Below are positions 42,218-51,223 of a stretch of 64,000 nucleotides of DNA, piece by piece (position 1 is the first letter of the stretch; the number at the start of each line of letters is the position of its first letter). Location: NCBI GenBank assembly GCA_016865505.2, contig AP025252.1, positions 2,356,001-2,420,000 of the forward strand. The letters are read 5' to 3'. The notes beneath the pieces are model-generated. The model ran no database searches, was not told where the DNA came from, and saw nothing but the letters and a program-made list of their open reading frames with translations. This stretch comes from Bryobacterales bacterium F-183 (GTDB lineage: Bacteria > Acidobacteriota > Terriglobia > Bryobacterales > Bryobacteraceae). The position numbers and the translations under genes are program-made.

Positions 42218-43381
42218 ATGAAGCCTCTTCGCGTTGCCATGATCGGGTACGGCTTTATGGGCCGTGCTCACTCGAATGCGTACAAGCGGTTGACGGACTT
42301 CTTTGCGGTACAGCATAAGCCGGTGCTGCAGGTTGCCTGCGCGCGCAATGCCGACAGAGCGAAGGCGTTTGCCGATAACTGGGGGTACACGCGCGTCGAG
42401 ACCGATTGGAAGAAGGCGGTGACCGCGGATGACGTGGACTTGGTGGACATCTGTACACCGAACGATACGCATCAGGAGATCGCGATTGCTGCGGCGGAAG
42501 CCGGCAAAATGATTGTGTGCGAGAAGCCGCTGGCGCGTACGGTAGCTGAGGCGCAGCCGATGGTGGATGCCGTCGAAAAAGCCGGTGTGCCGAATATGGT
42601 CTGGTTCAACTACCGTCGCGTGCCGGCCATTACGCTTGCCAAGCAGTTGATCGATGAAGGTCGCATCGGGCGGGCGTTCCACTTCCGGTCGAACTTTCTG
42701 CAGGATTGGACCATTTCTCCCGATGTCCCGCAAGGTGGCGCGGGGTTGTGGCGTTTGGATGCGGCGGCCGCCGGGTCCGGCGTGACGGGCGATCTGTTGG
42801 CTCACAACATCGATACTGCAATGTGGCTCAACGGGCCGATTACGCGCGTTGTCGCTAAGACGGAAACGTTCGTGAAAGAGCGCATGCATAGTCTTACTGG
42901 CAAAGTGGAAAAGGTCGGCATCGATGATGCGTGTGCGTTCCTTTGCGAGTTCGCCAACGGGTCGCTGGGGGTGTTTGAGTCGACGCGATATGCGCGCGGG
43001 CACAAGGCGCTGAAGACGCTGGAACTGAACGGGTCTGAAGGTAGCTTGAGCTTCAATCTCGAAGAGATGGAGTATCTGGACTTCTTCGAGTACACGCAGA
43101 AGGAGAACGGTGCGTCGACGCCTTCGCATCTGCGTGGCTGGCGGCGGATTCATGTCACCAATGGCGAGCATCCTTACATGGATAAGTACTGGGTGCCGGG
43201 TTTGGTGATCGGGTATGAGCACTCGTTCCTGAACGCGCTTGCTGATTTTGTGGCCGGCGTCGAGGCAGGCAAGCCGGTGCAACCAGACTTCCGGTCGGCA
43301 TTGCAGACGCAGAAGGTGTGTGAGGCTGTGCTGCAGTCTGCGGCCACGGGAGCGTGGGTGGAGACGGGCGCTACGGCTTAG
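42218..43381 (+). CDS. Gfo/Idh/MocA-family sugar dehydrogenase
   Basis: 387 residues. The N-terminal Rossmann domain opens [18 protein letters not shown], with [19 protein letters not shown] and the conserved E-K-P in [13 protein letters not shown]. The C-terminal alpha/beta domain has [38 protein letters not shown] (catalytic Asp/His region) and [13 protein letters not shown](P)-dependent oxidation or reduction of a cyclic polyol is the family reaction; the substrate is unknown. It forms an operon with the TIM-barrel protein (stop TAG next to ATG). The 3' end overlaps the convergent sigma-factor gene by 11 bp. Confidence 0.9.
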   Translation: MKPLRVAMIGYGFMGRAHSNAYKRLTDFFAVQHKPVLQVACARNADRAKAFADNWGYTRVETDWKKAVTADDVDLVDICTPNDTHQEIAIAAAEAGKMIVCEKPLARTVAEAQPMVDAVEKAGVPNMVWFNYRRVPAITLAKQLIDEGRIGRAFHFRSNFLQDWTISPDVPQGGAGLWRLDAAAAGSGVTGDLLAHNIDTAMWLNGPITRVVAKTETFVKERMHSLTGKVEKVGIDDACAFLCEFANGSLGVFESTRYARGHKALKTLELNGSEGSLSFNLEEMEYLDFFEYTQKENGASTPSHLRGWRRIHVTNGEHPYMDKYWVPGLVIGYEHSFLNALADFVAGVEAGKPVQPDFRSALQTQKVCEAVLQSAATGAWVETGATA

Positions 43382-44540
43382 AGCGATCTGAATCGGGCAT
43401 CGGTGGAGGCTGTTGATACTCCACCGATTGCCCGGAATGCAGGGTTGCGAACGGCTCCAGCAAGAGTCGGACGTACGCTTCTCCGCTGTTCGCGAGGATG
43501 CCTCCAGTGGCGGCGCGTACGCCTCCGAGGCGCATTTGAAATGCGGCGCGATATCGAGGCTCGTCGTATGCCGCGAACGTCGCCCTTGTTCCCGGAAGTA
43601 GCCGCTTGACCAGATCCTCGATTTCCTGCTGAACTTCTTGCAGTCCTTCCGCCTCCCACGTCAGATCCAATGTTTCCGATAGCACCGGCTGGCCTTTTGT
43701 GCCACTTTGCAGGGCTTCAAAGACCGACTTTGCCGCGTCCTCTTCTACCAGCAGCAGAGAGCGGCAGCGACGGTGTTTGACTCGGGTAAGCAGGGTCAGC
43801 ACCGCAGCCACGACTTCTTCCGCCGGATCGCCCGGCGCCGCTTCTGGGGATCGCGCAGCCGACTGGATCAACTGCTGCAGCGCTGCGGGCAGTGGGGCCA
43901 TCGTTTTGCGGAGCATGTCGAGTAGCGCGGGTTTATATGGGCGTGCCGCGAAGATTTCGCGCATGGATTGTTCCATCTCGCCCGCAGCGATCATTCGCTT
44001 GAGCCTTTCGATGTCGGCTGTCGGATGCATGGTCGTTCTCCTTTGTAGATTTACGTCCAATACGGATCGCAGTCGTGTGCGCCCTTCATGGAGCCTGCGG
44101 CGGAATGTCGCGTTCGGCACTTCCAGGAAGATAGCGGCGTCCTTCTGGCTGTAGCCTTCGATGTAGTGCAGCGCGACCGCTTCGCGAAGATGTTCCGGCA
44201 GTTGGGCCATCGCTTCTGCGGCAAGCGCCGCCATTTCCTTGCGTTGCAGCGATTGCTCGGCGTTCATCATCTCTGGGACGGGCGCATGCCGTGGCGCGCG
44301 AGGAACTCGTGCTGTTCGGACAACAATCGTCCGAAGCCAGCCGGGGAAGCGCGCCGGGTCGTCCAGCGATTTGATTGACGAGATGGCGGTCCAGAAACCC
44401 TCTGCTGCTACGTCCTCCGCGGCCGCCCAGTTGCCGGTTACAGCGAATGCGCTGGCGCGCGCGAACCGCCAGTACCGTGCGAAAAGCTCCCCGGCAGCCT
44501 CGCGGTCGCCCGATTGTAGCCGGACGATGAGTTCCGTCAT
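43371..44540 (-). CDS. ECF sigma factor fused in frame to a C-terminal protein of unknown function
   Basis: 389 residues from the ATG at 44540. Residues 1-170 are a complete ECF sigma factor: region 2 with [32 protein letters not shown] and [17 protein letters not shown], and region 4 with [44 protein letters not shown] (all read in parts). Residues 171-389 follow without a stop and begin at an internal ATG with its own strong Shine-Dalgarno. This part has [35 protein letters not shown] and a late [17 protein letters not shown]; it is not an anti-sigma factor I recognise. A second product of 219 residues (43371-44030) is likely. Target regulon unknown. Confidence 0.75.
   Translation of the reverse strand: MTELIVRLQSGDREAAGELFARYWRFARASAFAVTGNWAAAEDVAAEGFWTAISSIKSLDDPARFPGWLRTIVVRTARVPRAPRHAPVPEMMNAEQSLQRKEMAALAAEAMAQLPEHLREAVALHYIEGYSQKDAAIFLEVPNATFRRRLHEGRTRLRSVLDVNLQRRTTMHPTADIERLKRMIAAGEMEQSMREIFAARPYKPALLDMLRKTMAPLPAALQQLIQSAARSPEAAPGDPAEEVVAAVLTLLTRVKHRRCRSLLLVEEDAAKSVFEALQSGTKGQPVLSETLDLTWEAEGLQEVQQEIEDLVKRLLPGTRATFAAYDEPRYRAAFQMRLGGVRAATGGILANSGEAYVRLLLEPFATLHSGQSVEYQQPPPMPDSDRSKP
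44030..44044 (-). promoter_or_regulatory. Strong internal Shine-Dalgarno and ATG inside the sigma gene
   Basis: The minus strand reads AAAGGAG, a 7-nt spacer AACGACC, then ATG at 44030. The sequence is better than that of most genes in the window and lies where an ordinary ECF sigma factor would end, so it probably starts a separate protein in the same frame. Confidence 0.65.
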
Positions 44541-44598
44541 GGTTCGATGATAAGTGGCAGTTCGTCCGTAAATTGTTCGCGGAAAGTTAGACTGAGGG

Positions 44599-45504
44599 AT
44601 GCCCGTTCGCTTCTGCCTCGCTTTCTTTGCGACTTTTGTCGCCCTTGCCCAACCTGAAACCGCGATCGAGACCGGTACCTTGCCTCGCCAATGGCGGGTC
44701 AGCGGGCCCGACTGTGCGGAGGTTCCGGAATGGCAGGTGCATGCGTACAACGCCAATCTGTACATTCTGCGCGAGAGCGGTTGCACGAATTACGAGAAGC
44801 CATTTCTGTACCTGTTCTTTGGGCAGGATCGCGCGCTGTTGCAGGATACCGGGGCGGGGGACACGGACGTCGATCGCGTGGTGGCGAAGTTGATTGCCGA
44901 CTGGTCGAAGAAGAATGGACGTACGACGCCGCTGCCGTTACTAGTGGTGCATTCGCATTCGCATGGTGATCATACGGCGGGCGATGCCAAGCTGGCGAAG
45001 TTGCCCAATGTGACGGTAGTCCCGGCCAAGACGGAGGCCATTGAGAAGGAACTGGGTGCTGCGGTGGGAACTTGGCCCGAGTGGTCCTCGGCGATTGACC
45101 TTGGTGGGGGCCGAGTGATCGACGCATTGCCGATTCCCGGGCATGATGTGGCGAGCCTGGCGCTGTATGACCGCAAGACCGGGCTGCTATTGACTGGCGA
45201 TACTGTATACCCTGGGCGCTTGTACGTGCGCGATTTTCCTGCGTTTGTGAAGAGCATCCAGCGGCTTTGTGAGTTTACGAAGTCGCGACCAGTGGCGCAT
45301 GTGTTGGGTACGCACATCGAGCAGAGCCGGACGCCGTATGTCGACTACAAGGTCCGCACGGTTTATCAGCCGGATGAGGCGGTGCTGGAGTTGTCGCGTG
45401 GCGATTTGCTGGAACTGCAAGAGGCATTGGTGGCGATGGGGGATACGCCGAAGCGCTTGGCTTTACCGAAGTTCACGATTACGCCGCTTGTCCGGATGCG
45501 CTGA
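44599..45504 (+). CDS. Exported metallo-beta-lactamase-fold hydrolase
   Basis: 301 residues with a signal peptide (MPVRFCLAFFATFVALAQ). The MBL-fold zinc motif H118-S-H-S-H-G-D-H125 is intact, followed by the Asp/His segments GHDVASLALY and LLLTGDTVYPGRLYV (zinc-bridging Asp) and HVLGTHIEQS. Strands YILRESGCTNY and LYLFFGQDRALLQDTG open the domain. Hydrolysis of an ester, lactone or lactam in the periplasm is inferred; it is not a known beta-lactamase subclass. It is divergent from the sigma gene and 44 bp ahead of an alpha/beta hydrolase. Confidence 0.85.
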   Translation: MPVRFCLAFFATFVALAQPETAIETGTLPRQWRVSGPDCAEVPEWQVHAYNANLYILRESGCTNYEKPFLYLFFGQDRALLQDTGAGDTDVDRVVAKLIADWSKKNGRTTPLPLLVVHSHSHGDHTAGDAKLAKLPNVTVVPAKTEAIEKELGAAVGTWPEWSSAIDLGGGRVIDALPIPGHDVASLALYDRKTGLLLTGDTVYPGRLYVRDFPAFVKSIQRLCEFTKSRPVAHVLGTHIEQSRTPYVDYKVRTVYQPDEAVLELSRGDLLELQEALVAMGDTPKRLALPKFTITPLVRMR

Positions 45505-45548
45505 AACAAGGGCGTGCGGAGGGCGCTCTAAATGGCGGGTGTCTCACT

Positions 45549-46421
45549 ATGCCATTTCAAAAAACGTCTGACGGAAGCAAGCTGTACTATCGCGATTGGG
45601 GCGCTGGGGCGCCGATTGTTTTGATCCACGGTTGGCCGCTGAGTGGCGATATGTGGGACAGGCAGGCGGAGTACCTGGCGTCGCATGGGTGCCGCGTGAT
45701 TACATATGATCGGCGAGGATTTGGACGGTCGGATCAGTCATGGTCCGGTTACGACTACGATACGTTCGCGGCGGATCTGCATGCGCTGATGGAAGGCTTG
45801 GATCTGCGTGATGCCTTTCTGGCTGGGTTTTCGATGGGCGGCGGCGAGGTTGCGCGCTATCTTGCGACGTACGGATCGGCACGTGTGTCAAAGGCCGCTT
45901 TGATCTCCGCTGTGACGCCATTTCTGATGCAGACTGCAGACAATCCGGACGGGATTCCGCGCGAAGAGTTTGCCAAGATTGAGGCGGGGATCCGCCAGGA
46001 TCGCGCGGCGTTTATGAAGGACTTTGCGCAGAAGTTTTACGGACGTTCGCTGATGAATCGAACGGTGTCCGATGCAGTGCTCGAGTGGAACCAGGTTGTG
46101 GTGATGCAAGCGTCGTTGCGGTCGACGTTGGGTGCTGCTGCGGCGTGGTCGTCTACGGACTTCCGCCAGGACTTGCGGACGATTGAAGTACCAACTCTTG
46201 TCGTACACGGCACGAGCGACCAAACGGTGCCGATCGACAAGTCCGCCACGCGCGCTATTCAGCTTTTGCGGCAACCTTCGTACATTGAATACGAAGATGA
46301 ACCACATGGGTTGTTCTTCACCGCAGCGGATCGGCTGAATCAGGATTTGCTGGAGTTTTCCCGGTCTGGCGTAGTGAAACACCGGACGCAAGATGAGCCT
46401 GTGCCCACGGTTTTGTTTTAG
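45549..46421 (+). CDS. Alpha/beta hydrolase (non-heme haloperoxidase-like)
   Basis: 290 residues. The nucleophile elbow is G93-F-S95-M-G-G, the oxyanion region is VLIHGWPLSGDMWDRQ, and the YDRRGFGRSDQ segment is typical of the haloperoxidase/esterase group. The acid is in VVHGTSDQTVPIDKS, and the catalytic His is in EDEPHGLFF near the end. The C-terminus is longer than usual by about 15 residues. Cofactor-free haloperoxidase annotation mostly reflects esterase or perhydrolase activity. No signal peptide. A 28-bp AT-rich hairpin spans its stop codon. Confidence 0.88.
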   Translation: MPFQKTSDGSKLYYRDWGAGAPIVLIHGWPLSGDMWDRQAEYLASHGCRVITYDRRGFGRSDQSWSGYDYDTFAADLHALMEGLDLRDAFLAGFSMGGGEVARYLATYGSARVSKAALISAVTPFLMQTADNPDGIPREEFAKIEAGIRQDRAAFMKDFAQKFYGRSLMNRTVSDAVLEWNQVVVMQASLRSTLGAAAAWSSTDFRQDLRTIEVPTLVVHGTSDQTVPIDKSATRAIQLLRQPSYIEYEDEPHGLFFTAADRLNQDLLEFSRSGVVKHRTQDEPVPTVLF

Positions 46422-46437
46422 TACACCAAAACAAAAC
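46410..46437. repeat. AT-rich inverted repeat over a stop codon
   Basis: GTTTTGTTTT (46410-46419), 8-nt loop, AAAACAAAAC (46428-46437): a perfect 10-bp dyad enclosing the TAG of the hydrolase gene. It could be an mRNA 3'-end structure or a protein-binding site; it lacks a GC stem plus T-run. Confidence 0.6.
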
Positions 46438-46701
46438 TGGCGGCGTTTGTAAAAGTTCGTCGTAATTGGCACTTTCTTTGTCCAAGCGCGAAACGAAAGC
46501 CGGAGTAAAGGGTTCAGTATAGACATGTATACCGATCCTGGCTCCGGTCTTTTCTTTTTCCAGGTACTCGCAGTAGCCTGCTCCACAATTCTGTATCGAA
46601 CCCGGCATACGATAGCGGGATGGTTTCGTAATACGTCTGCAGAAGCATCGCCCGTCAGGGGCAATCGGAAGAATCGCGGATAGCGAAGGACGCGCCGAAG
46701 A
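46438..46701. other. Gap without a supported gene
   Basis: Between the alpha/beta hydrolase and the methyltransferase. A 96-codon minus-strand frame crosses it but runs into the hydrolase gene and shows no family features or ribosome-binding site. Complementary segments GCCGGAG and CTCCGGT could fold across about 45 nt. I see no RNA gene I can name. Confidence 0.4.
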
Positions 46702-48081
46702 GTGCGATCATTCCGCGATCCCGATGGGTTCGTGGTGGAGCAGGACGGGCGGATTCTCCGTTGTGTGTACCCCCACGCCGCATCAGGACTCAAAGACTTT
46801 CTAGAATCCAGCGTTCATGCTGCACTCACCAGTGAGCACGCGGTTCCGGCCACGTGGATCCCTGGTGATTCCGGCTTGAACGAAACAGCGTCGCTGGTGG
46901 TTGAGCACGAGCGAGTCGCATTTCCGAACTATCCGTTTGAATGGTCACCCGCGATGCTGCGCGCCGCGGGGTTGTTCACGTTGGAGGTGGCGGAGACTGC
47001 ACTTGGCGGAGGATACGACCTGAAGGACGCCTCGACGGGCAATGTAATGTTCAGCGGCGGGAAGCCACTGTTCCTGGACTTGCTTTCGTTCCAGCCGCTG
47101 TCGCTCGATCCAGTGTGGCGGCCGTATGCGCAGTTCGCCAGTGGGTTCGTGTACCCGTTGCTAGCCGCGAAGTACAGCGGTGCCAGTGTGCCGGGTGTCT
47201 TTCTGCAGCATCGCGATGGCTTGGATACGGATGCGATCTGGCGGATGCTGCCGTTGCATCGTACGCTGACATCGCGCGCTGCATTTGTGATGGTGCTGCT
47301 GGCGAAGCTGTTTTCCATTAAGCCTCGCGAGGGCGACCGGTATCTGGCTACACCACAAGCACGCGATTCCGACGAGGTGAAGTTTCTACGACGAAGGACC
47401 TTCCGCTCTTTGCGGCGGGCTGTCGAGTCCATCGACTTTTCCACGCAGGTGAGTTCGGCATCGTCGTACGAAGGGTTCGACGATTCATACGCCCCGGGGG
47501 AGTTTACACAGAAACAGGCAGTGATCGATCGTGTTCTGCGCGAGGTGCAGCCCGAGAGATTGTTGGATATTGGCTGCAATACGGGGAACTTCAGCATCCT
47601 TGCGGCGAATGCCGGGGTGAGGGAAGTGGTGGCTATTGATCGCGATGCGGAGTGCGTCAATCACGTGTACAGGCGCGGTCATGCAGCGATTCTGCCCTTG
47701 CAGGTGGATCTTGCGAGGCCGACGCCGGCTACTGGTTGGGAGAACAGCGAAACGTCGCCGTTCCTGAAGCGAGCGTTGGACCGTAAGTTCGATGCTGTGC
47801 TGGCTTTGGCCGTACTGCATCATCTTTTGGTGACCGAACGCGTGCCGCTGGATGCGTTGCTGGACCTGCTGGCGGACCTGACGACGAAGTTGCTGGTGAT
47901 CGAGTACGTTGATCCAACAGATGTGCAGTTTCGCCGGATCGCACGGGGTCGCGATAGTTTGCATGCGGACCTGAACGTACAGATGTTCGAACAGCAGTTG
48001 ACCAAGAGCAACCGGTTCCGCATCGCGCGCAAGTTTGGTGTGAGTGCGACGCGTACCGTGTATGTCTGCCTGAAACCATGA
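46702..48081 (+). CDS. SAM-dependent methyltransferase with N-terminal kinase-like domain
   Basis: 459 residues from a GTG. The N-terminal half (about 1-200) includes GYDLKDASTGNVMFSGGKPLFLDLLSFQPL (in parts), which resembles the catalytic loop and metal Asp of aminoglycoside-kinase-like folds (D-x-x-x-x-N then L-D). The C-terminal half is a class I methyltransferase: QPERLLDIGCNTGNFSILAA, EVVAIDRDAEC, and a FDAVLALAVLHHLLVTERVP segment. The combination resembles NoeA-like nodulation or LPS-modifying proteins, but the resemblance is from memory. It is coupled by ATGA to the downstream membrane sulfatase, so a cell-surface modification pathway is likely. Confidence 0.75.
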   Translation: MRSFRDPDGFVVEQDGRILRCVYPHAASGLKDFLESSVHAALTSEHAVPATWIPGDSGLNETASLVVEHERVAFPNYPFEWSPAMLRAAGLFTLEVAETALGGGYDLKDASTGNVMFSGGKPLFLDLLSFQPLSLDPVWRPYAQFASGFVYPLLAAKYSGASVPGVFLQHRDGLDTDAIWRMLPLHRTLTSRAAFVMVLLAKLFSIKPREGDRYLATPQARDSDEVKFLRRRTFRSLRRAVESIDFSTQVSSASSYEGFDDSYAPGEFTQKQAVIDRVLREVQPERLLDIGCNTGNFSILAANAGVREVVAIDRDAECVNHVYRRGHAAILPLQVDLARPTPATGWENSETSPFLKRALDRKFDAVLALAVLHHLLVTERVPLDALLDLLADLTTKLLVIEYVDPTDVQFRRIARGRDSLHADLNVQMFEQQLTKSNRFRIARKFGVSATRTVYVCLKP

Positions 48082-49547
48082 TGCGGCGTCTTGGGGTCGC
48101 GCTGGCGTTCTCTACGCTCTGCTTTATTAATACCTGGGTTGAATTGGCGCAGGGACGTGCCGCGTACTTTGCGCGCCATGATCCTGTGCAGGCGGTGGTG
48201 CTGCCGGTGTTGTGTTGGCAGGTGGTGATCGCACTGGTGGTACTCTTTCTGCCGCGGGTCGCGTTGGTGGTACTGAGTGTCGTGCCTTTGGGTTTTACGT
48301 CGTTGGCATTGCTTCGCTTGTTGCCTTTTGCAGCTGGATCTATCGTGTTACGGCCGTGGTTCTGGCTTGCGGCGCTGGTGGTGGGTGCAATAGGGGCGTG
48401 GGTCGCGTGGAAGCAGCGGAAGCGCCTGCCTGATGTCCGCGAGGTCTATCTGTACTCGTTGCCGGTGCTTTTATTGATTGTCATTCAGGCCGGTTGGCAG
48501 CAGTTTCCAAGTGCGCAGTATCGGGATCGGCCGAATGTCGCGCAGCCGGGCAAGTTGGTTCGTCAGGAGGGGCTACGCGTGGTCTGGATCATCTTTGACG
48601 AGATGAGCCAGGAGGCCGCCTTTGAAAGACGTCCGGCAGGGCTTTTGTTGCCGAATCTTGACCGGCTTCGCGAGCGTGGGTTTACCGCGACGAATGTGTT
48701 GCCGCCTGCGCCGAATACTTTGGAGTCCTTGCCGTCGTTGATGACGGGTAAGGTAGTGGCGAAGTCTGTACCAAAAGGTCCGCGAGAACTGGAGTTGTAC
48801 TTTGCTGACGGTACACGGGCCAACTGGAGTGAGGTACAGACGGTGCTGGATCGTGTGCCAGTGCGATCCGGATTGGCGGGATGGTTCCACCCATACTGTC
48901 GTGTGTTGCCGGCGGAGTCGACGTCGGAATGCGAGTGGATGGCAGGGGCCCTGCTAACGGGGATTGAGGAGCCTCACCTGTTGGCGGGGTCCATGATGTC
49001 GGCGATGGGTGAGCGCTTCTGGTATCAGATACGTGCCTTTCCGTTGTTGGGTCGCGTGCCCGGGTTGTCGGCTTTAACGGCAGCCAACGAGGAGAAGCAA
49101 AGGCGTCTGCAATGGCTTGTGAACCGAAGTTTGCGAATGGCGGCTGATCCCGGTTTGGGGCTGGTGTTGCTTCATTATCCGGTGCCTCATCCGCCGGGAG
49201 GGTACATCGCGAATCTGAAGCGGGCGGACGACATCCTGGGTGCGTTGGTGCATGCGGTGGAGCGTGCTGGTTTGGATGGGCGTACGGCGTACGTGGTGAG
49301 TTCGGATCACGGTTGGCGTCCCGAGATTTGGAGTCGTACAGCGGATTGGAGTGCGGAGGAGGAGAAGTTGGCGCGGGTGATCGCCAAGGAGCGGATACCG
49401 TTTGTTGTGCACTTGCCTGAAGAGAACGCAGCGCGATACGAGGGCGAGTGGAATAGCGTGGGTACGGCAGGGTTGGTGCTGCGACTGATCGGGGGGAAGG
49501 TCGCGAATGTTGGGGATTTGGTAGCGGAATTTGCGGGTGGTTCTTGA
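48078..49547 (+). CDS. Membrane sulfatase/alkaline-phosphatase-superfamily protein
   Basis: 489 residues. Residues 1-155 contain four or five membrane helices (VVLPVLCWQVVIALVVLFLP, VALVVLSVVPLGFTSLALL, WFWLAALVVGAIGAWVAW, YLYSLPVLLLIVI). The periplasmic hydrolase domain follows: RVVWIIFDEMSQEA (metal Asp), LPSLMTGKVV, YPVPHPPGGYI and AYVVSSDHGWRPEIWS (second metal site), matching the fold used by phosphoethanolamine or phosphoglycerol transferases and sulfatases. A Thr/Ser nucleophile is not obvious after the first motif (NTLESLPSLMTG is the likely region). It overlaps the methyltransferase by ATGA; a surface-polymer role is inferred. It is the last host gene before tRNA-Gly. Confidence 0.78.
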   Translation: MMRRLGVALAFSTLCFINTWVELAQGRAAYFARHDPVQAVVLPVLCWQVVIALVVLFLPRVALVVLSVVPLGFTSLALLRLLPFAAGSIVLRPWFWLAALVVGAIGAWVAWKQRKRLPDVREVYLYSLPVLLLIVIQAGWQQFPSAQYRDRPNVAQPGKLVRQEGLRVVWIIFDEMSQEAAFERRPAGLLLPNLDRLRERGFTATNVLPPAPNTLESLPSLMTGKVVAKSVPKGPRELELYFADGTRANWSEVQTVLDRVPVRSGLAGWFHPYCRVLPAESTSECEWMAGALLTGIEEPHLLAGSMMSAMGERFWYQIRAFPLLGRVPGLSALTAANEEKQRRLQWLVNRSLRMAADPGLGLVLLHYPVPHPPGGYIANLKRADDILGALVHAVERAGLDGRTAYVVSSDHGWRPEIWSRTADWSAEEEKLARVIAKERIPFVVHLPEENAARYEGEWNSVGTAGLVLRLIGGKVANVGDLVAEFAGGS

Positions 49548-49584
49548 TATAGTAGTGGAGTAACGCTGAGTCCTTTCCTACTGA

Positions 49585-49659
49585 GCGGGAGTAATTCAGC
49601 GGTAGAATGTCAGCTTCCCAAGCTGAACGTCGCCGGTTCGATCCCGGTCTCCCGCTCCA
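49585..49659 (+). tRNA. tRNA-Gly (anticodon CCC)
   Basis: Acceptor GCGGGAG (49585-49591) pairs with CTCCCGC (49649-49655). The anticodon stem TCAGC/GCTGA encloses the loop TTCCCAA, giving anticodon CCC. The T loop GGTTCGATCC is canonical, the discriminator is T, and CCA is encoded. It decodes GGG. The adjoining integrase makes its 3' end the likely attachment site of the island. Confidence 0.95.
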
Positions 49660-49722
49660 TAAAATCATCAACTTAGCGTCTGCTGTTTTCCGGTCCTGCT
49701 CCAAAATGCTCCAAAACTAGCC

Positions 49723-50811
49723 CTACATGACTGGAAGGGCTGATTCCAGAGCGTCTACCGCTACTTTCCGCCGTTGAACGGAAGCCTTCGTGTAAACGTT
49801 CTGATTGACATCGACGGTGTGGCCGAGCTGGTCGGCTACAAGTTTCGGGTCGTCGTGGATCTCGTTCATCAACGTCGAATGCGTTCTTCGCATCGCGTGA
49901 AAATCCACCCAGGGAAGACCCGCTGCTTCTAGCGCTGGCCCGATCTTCCAGCGCCAAACGCTGTCACGGCCAAGAGGCGTCTCGCCGGTTTCTGAGGGAA
50001 ACACCCAAGCGTCGGGGCTTGAGTCAATCGAGACCTGCTTCCAGGCTTCAATCTCCGCGATAAGGCCAGCAGACAGCGCTGCCTTTCGAACGGAGTTTGA
50101 AGTTTTTGGCGAGTCGATCTCCCCGCGGTAGAGGCGCTGCTTAACATGGACGTGGGTCTGGCCGATGTGGCCCCACTTCAGGGCCAGAATCTCACCGGGT
50201 CGAAGCCCAGCAAGAATTGCGAACTTCAGGATGAGCCGTTCGCGTTGCTCAACTGCAAAAAAGCATTTCTGCACCTCCTCTAGGGTCATGGCAGTGTGTT
50301 CTGGCCGCTTGGCTTCGCGTGGAATGAAGAGCAGTTCTGCTGGGTTCCTTGAGAGGTAGCCCTCAGAGACGGCCATCCTAAGGACCTGCCGAAGATCCCA
50401 CCTAAGATGGGCAACGACGCTATAGGAGAGGCCACTTTGAGCTTTCTCGTCGAGAAACGTTTGAAGCTCATCTCTGCTTAGGCTCCCTAGGCTTCGTTCC
50501 CCAAAGGCTGCTTCAAGGTGCACTCGAAGCCGGTCCTCATTGGTTGTGGCCGTAGAGCGTTTCCACTTCCGTTTGTAGAAGGGGAGGTAGATTGCGTTTA
50601 CGAACTCGATCCACTTCTTCTGAGGTGACGGAGAGTCAGAGCGGCTGTTGATCGGAGCAAGGATTGCGTCCAGCTCTTTTCGTGCATCGGCCTTAGCTAC
50701 GCTAGATGCCGAGCCAAGTGTCCGCTTTTTCCTTCTCCCGTTTTCCCACCACTGGGCGATCCACTTGCCTTCGACCTTCTTTAGACTTCCTTTCTGATAT
50801 CGCTTTCGCAT
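49723..50811 (-). CDS. Tyrosine recombinase/integrase
   Basis: The start is the ATG at 50811 (MRKRYQKGSL), with AAGGAA upstream, giving 362 residues; a longer frame to 50892 would overlap the excisionase gene. The N-terminal AP2/Arm-type segment (KVEGKWIAQWWENG) binds arm sites, the core-binding SAM-like domain is at about 65-150, and the catalytic domain holds R204 (AGLRPGEI), H305-x-x-R308 (FHAMRRTHS), H331 (QLGHTVDV) and the nucleophile Y340 (NQNVYTK). All expected residues are present, so it should be active in integrating the island at tRNA-Gly. Its 3' end lies 63 bp from the tRNA. Confidence 0.93.
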   Translation of the reverse strand: MRKRYQKGSLKKVEGKWIAQWWENGRRKKRTLGSASSVAKADARKELDAILAPINSRSDSPSPQKKWIEFVNAIYLPFYKRKWKRSTATTNEDRLRVHLEAAFGERSLGSLSRDELQTFLDEKAQSGLSYSVVAHLRWDLRQVLRMAVSEGYLSRNPAELLFIPREAKRPEHTAMTLEEVQKCFFAVEQRERLILKFAILAGLRPGEILALKWGHIGQTHVHVKQRLYRGEIDSPKTSNSVRKAALSAGLIAEIEAWKQVSIDSSPDAWVFPSETGETPLGRDSVWRWKIGPALEAAGLPWVDFHAMRRTHSTLMNEIHDDPKLVADQLGHTVDVNQNVYTKASVQRRKVAVDALESALPVM

Positions 50812-50824
50812 GTCGGAATTCCTT

Positions 50825-51082
50825 TCATGCGTCTGCGGTGTCGAGCGTTGGCGATGATCGGATCGTAGCAGTTTTGGCTTCGCTTTCATCAAGCCATTGA
50901 ACGAGGGCCGACCGCCTTACGAGGCTTCGACGGCCAAGGCGAATCGAGGGAAGGGGAGCTACGCCGGAAACGCGGCCTGAGATCAAGTTATGTACGTGGG
51001 CTTTTGAGCAGCGAAGCGATTTCGCTACTTCGCTTGCCGTCATGATCTCGGACAGAACTGATGTCATCGGTTGAATGCCCAT
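50825..51082 (-). CDS. Excisionase/AlpA-like helix-turn-helix protein
   Basis: 85 residues. The HTH segment TASEVAKSLRCSKAHVHNLISGRVSGVAPLPSIRLGRRSLVRRSALVQWLDE (read in parts) has the winged MerR/excisionase form with the GRR wing turn. Directly upstream of the integrase on the same strand and 13 bp from its chosen start, it probably controls directionality of recombination (Xis) or integrase expression. The start ATG at 51082 is followed by a second Met at residue 6, which is also possible. Confidence 0.85.
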   Translation of the reverse strand: MGIQPMTSVLSEIMTASEVAKSLRCSKAHVHNLISGRVSGVAPLPSIRLGRRSLVRRSALVQWLDESEAKTATIRSSPTLDTADA

Positions 51083-51223
51083 CGCTTTCCCCTTGAACTT
51101 GAGGACGAAAATATAAGCGGGCGAGGCTCAACGACGATGGAGGAAATGTAAGTAAGAGTGAGGGGAAGTTCGTGCGAGGAAGGAGGTGCTTGCCTCTTCC
51201 TCGCGACGAATCACCTTTTGGGG

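Noticed and set aside
46318-46608. 96-codon minus-strand frame near the hydrolase end
   Set aside because: Most of its 3' half is antisense to the hydrolase and the product has no family features; kept as a gap note only.
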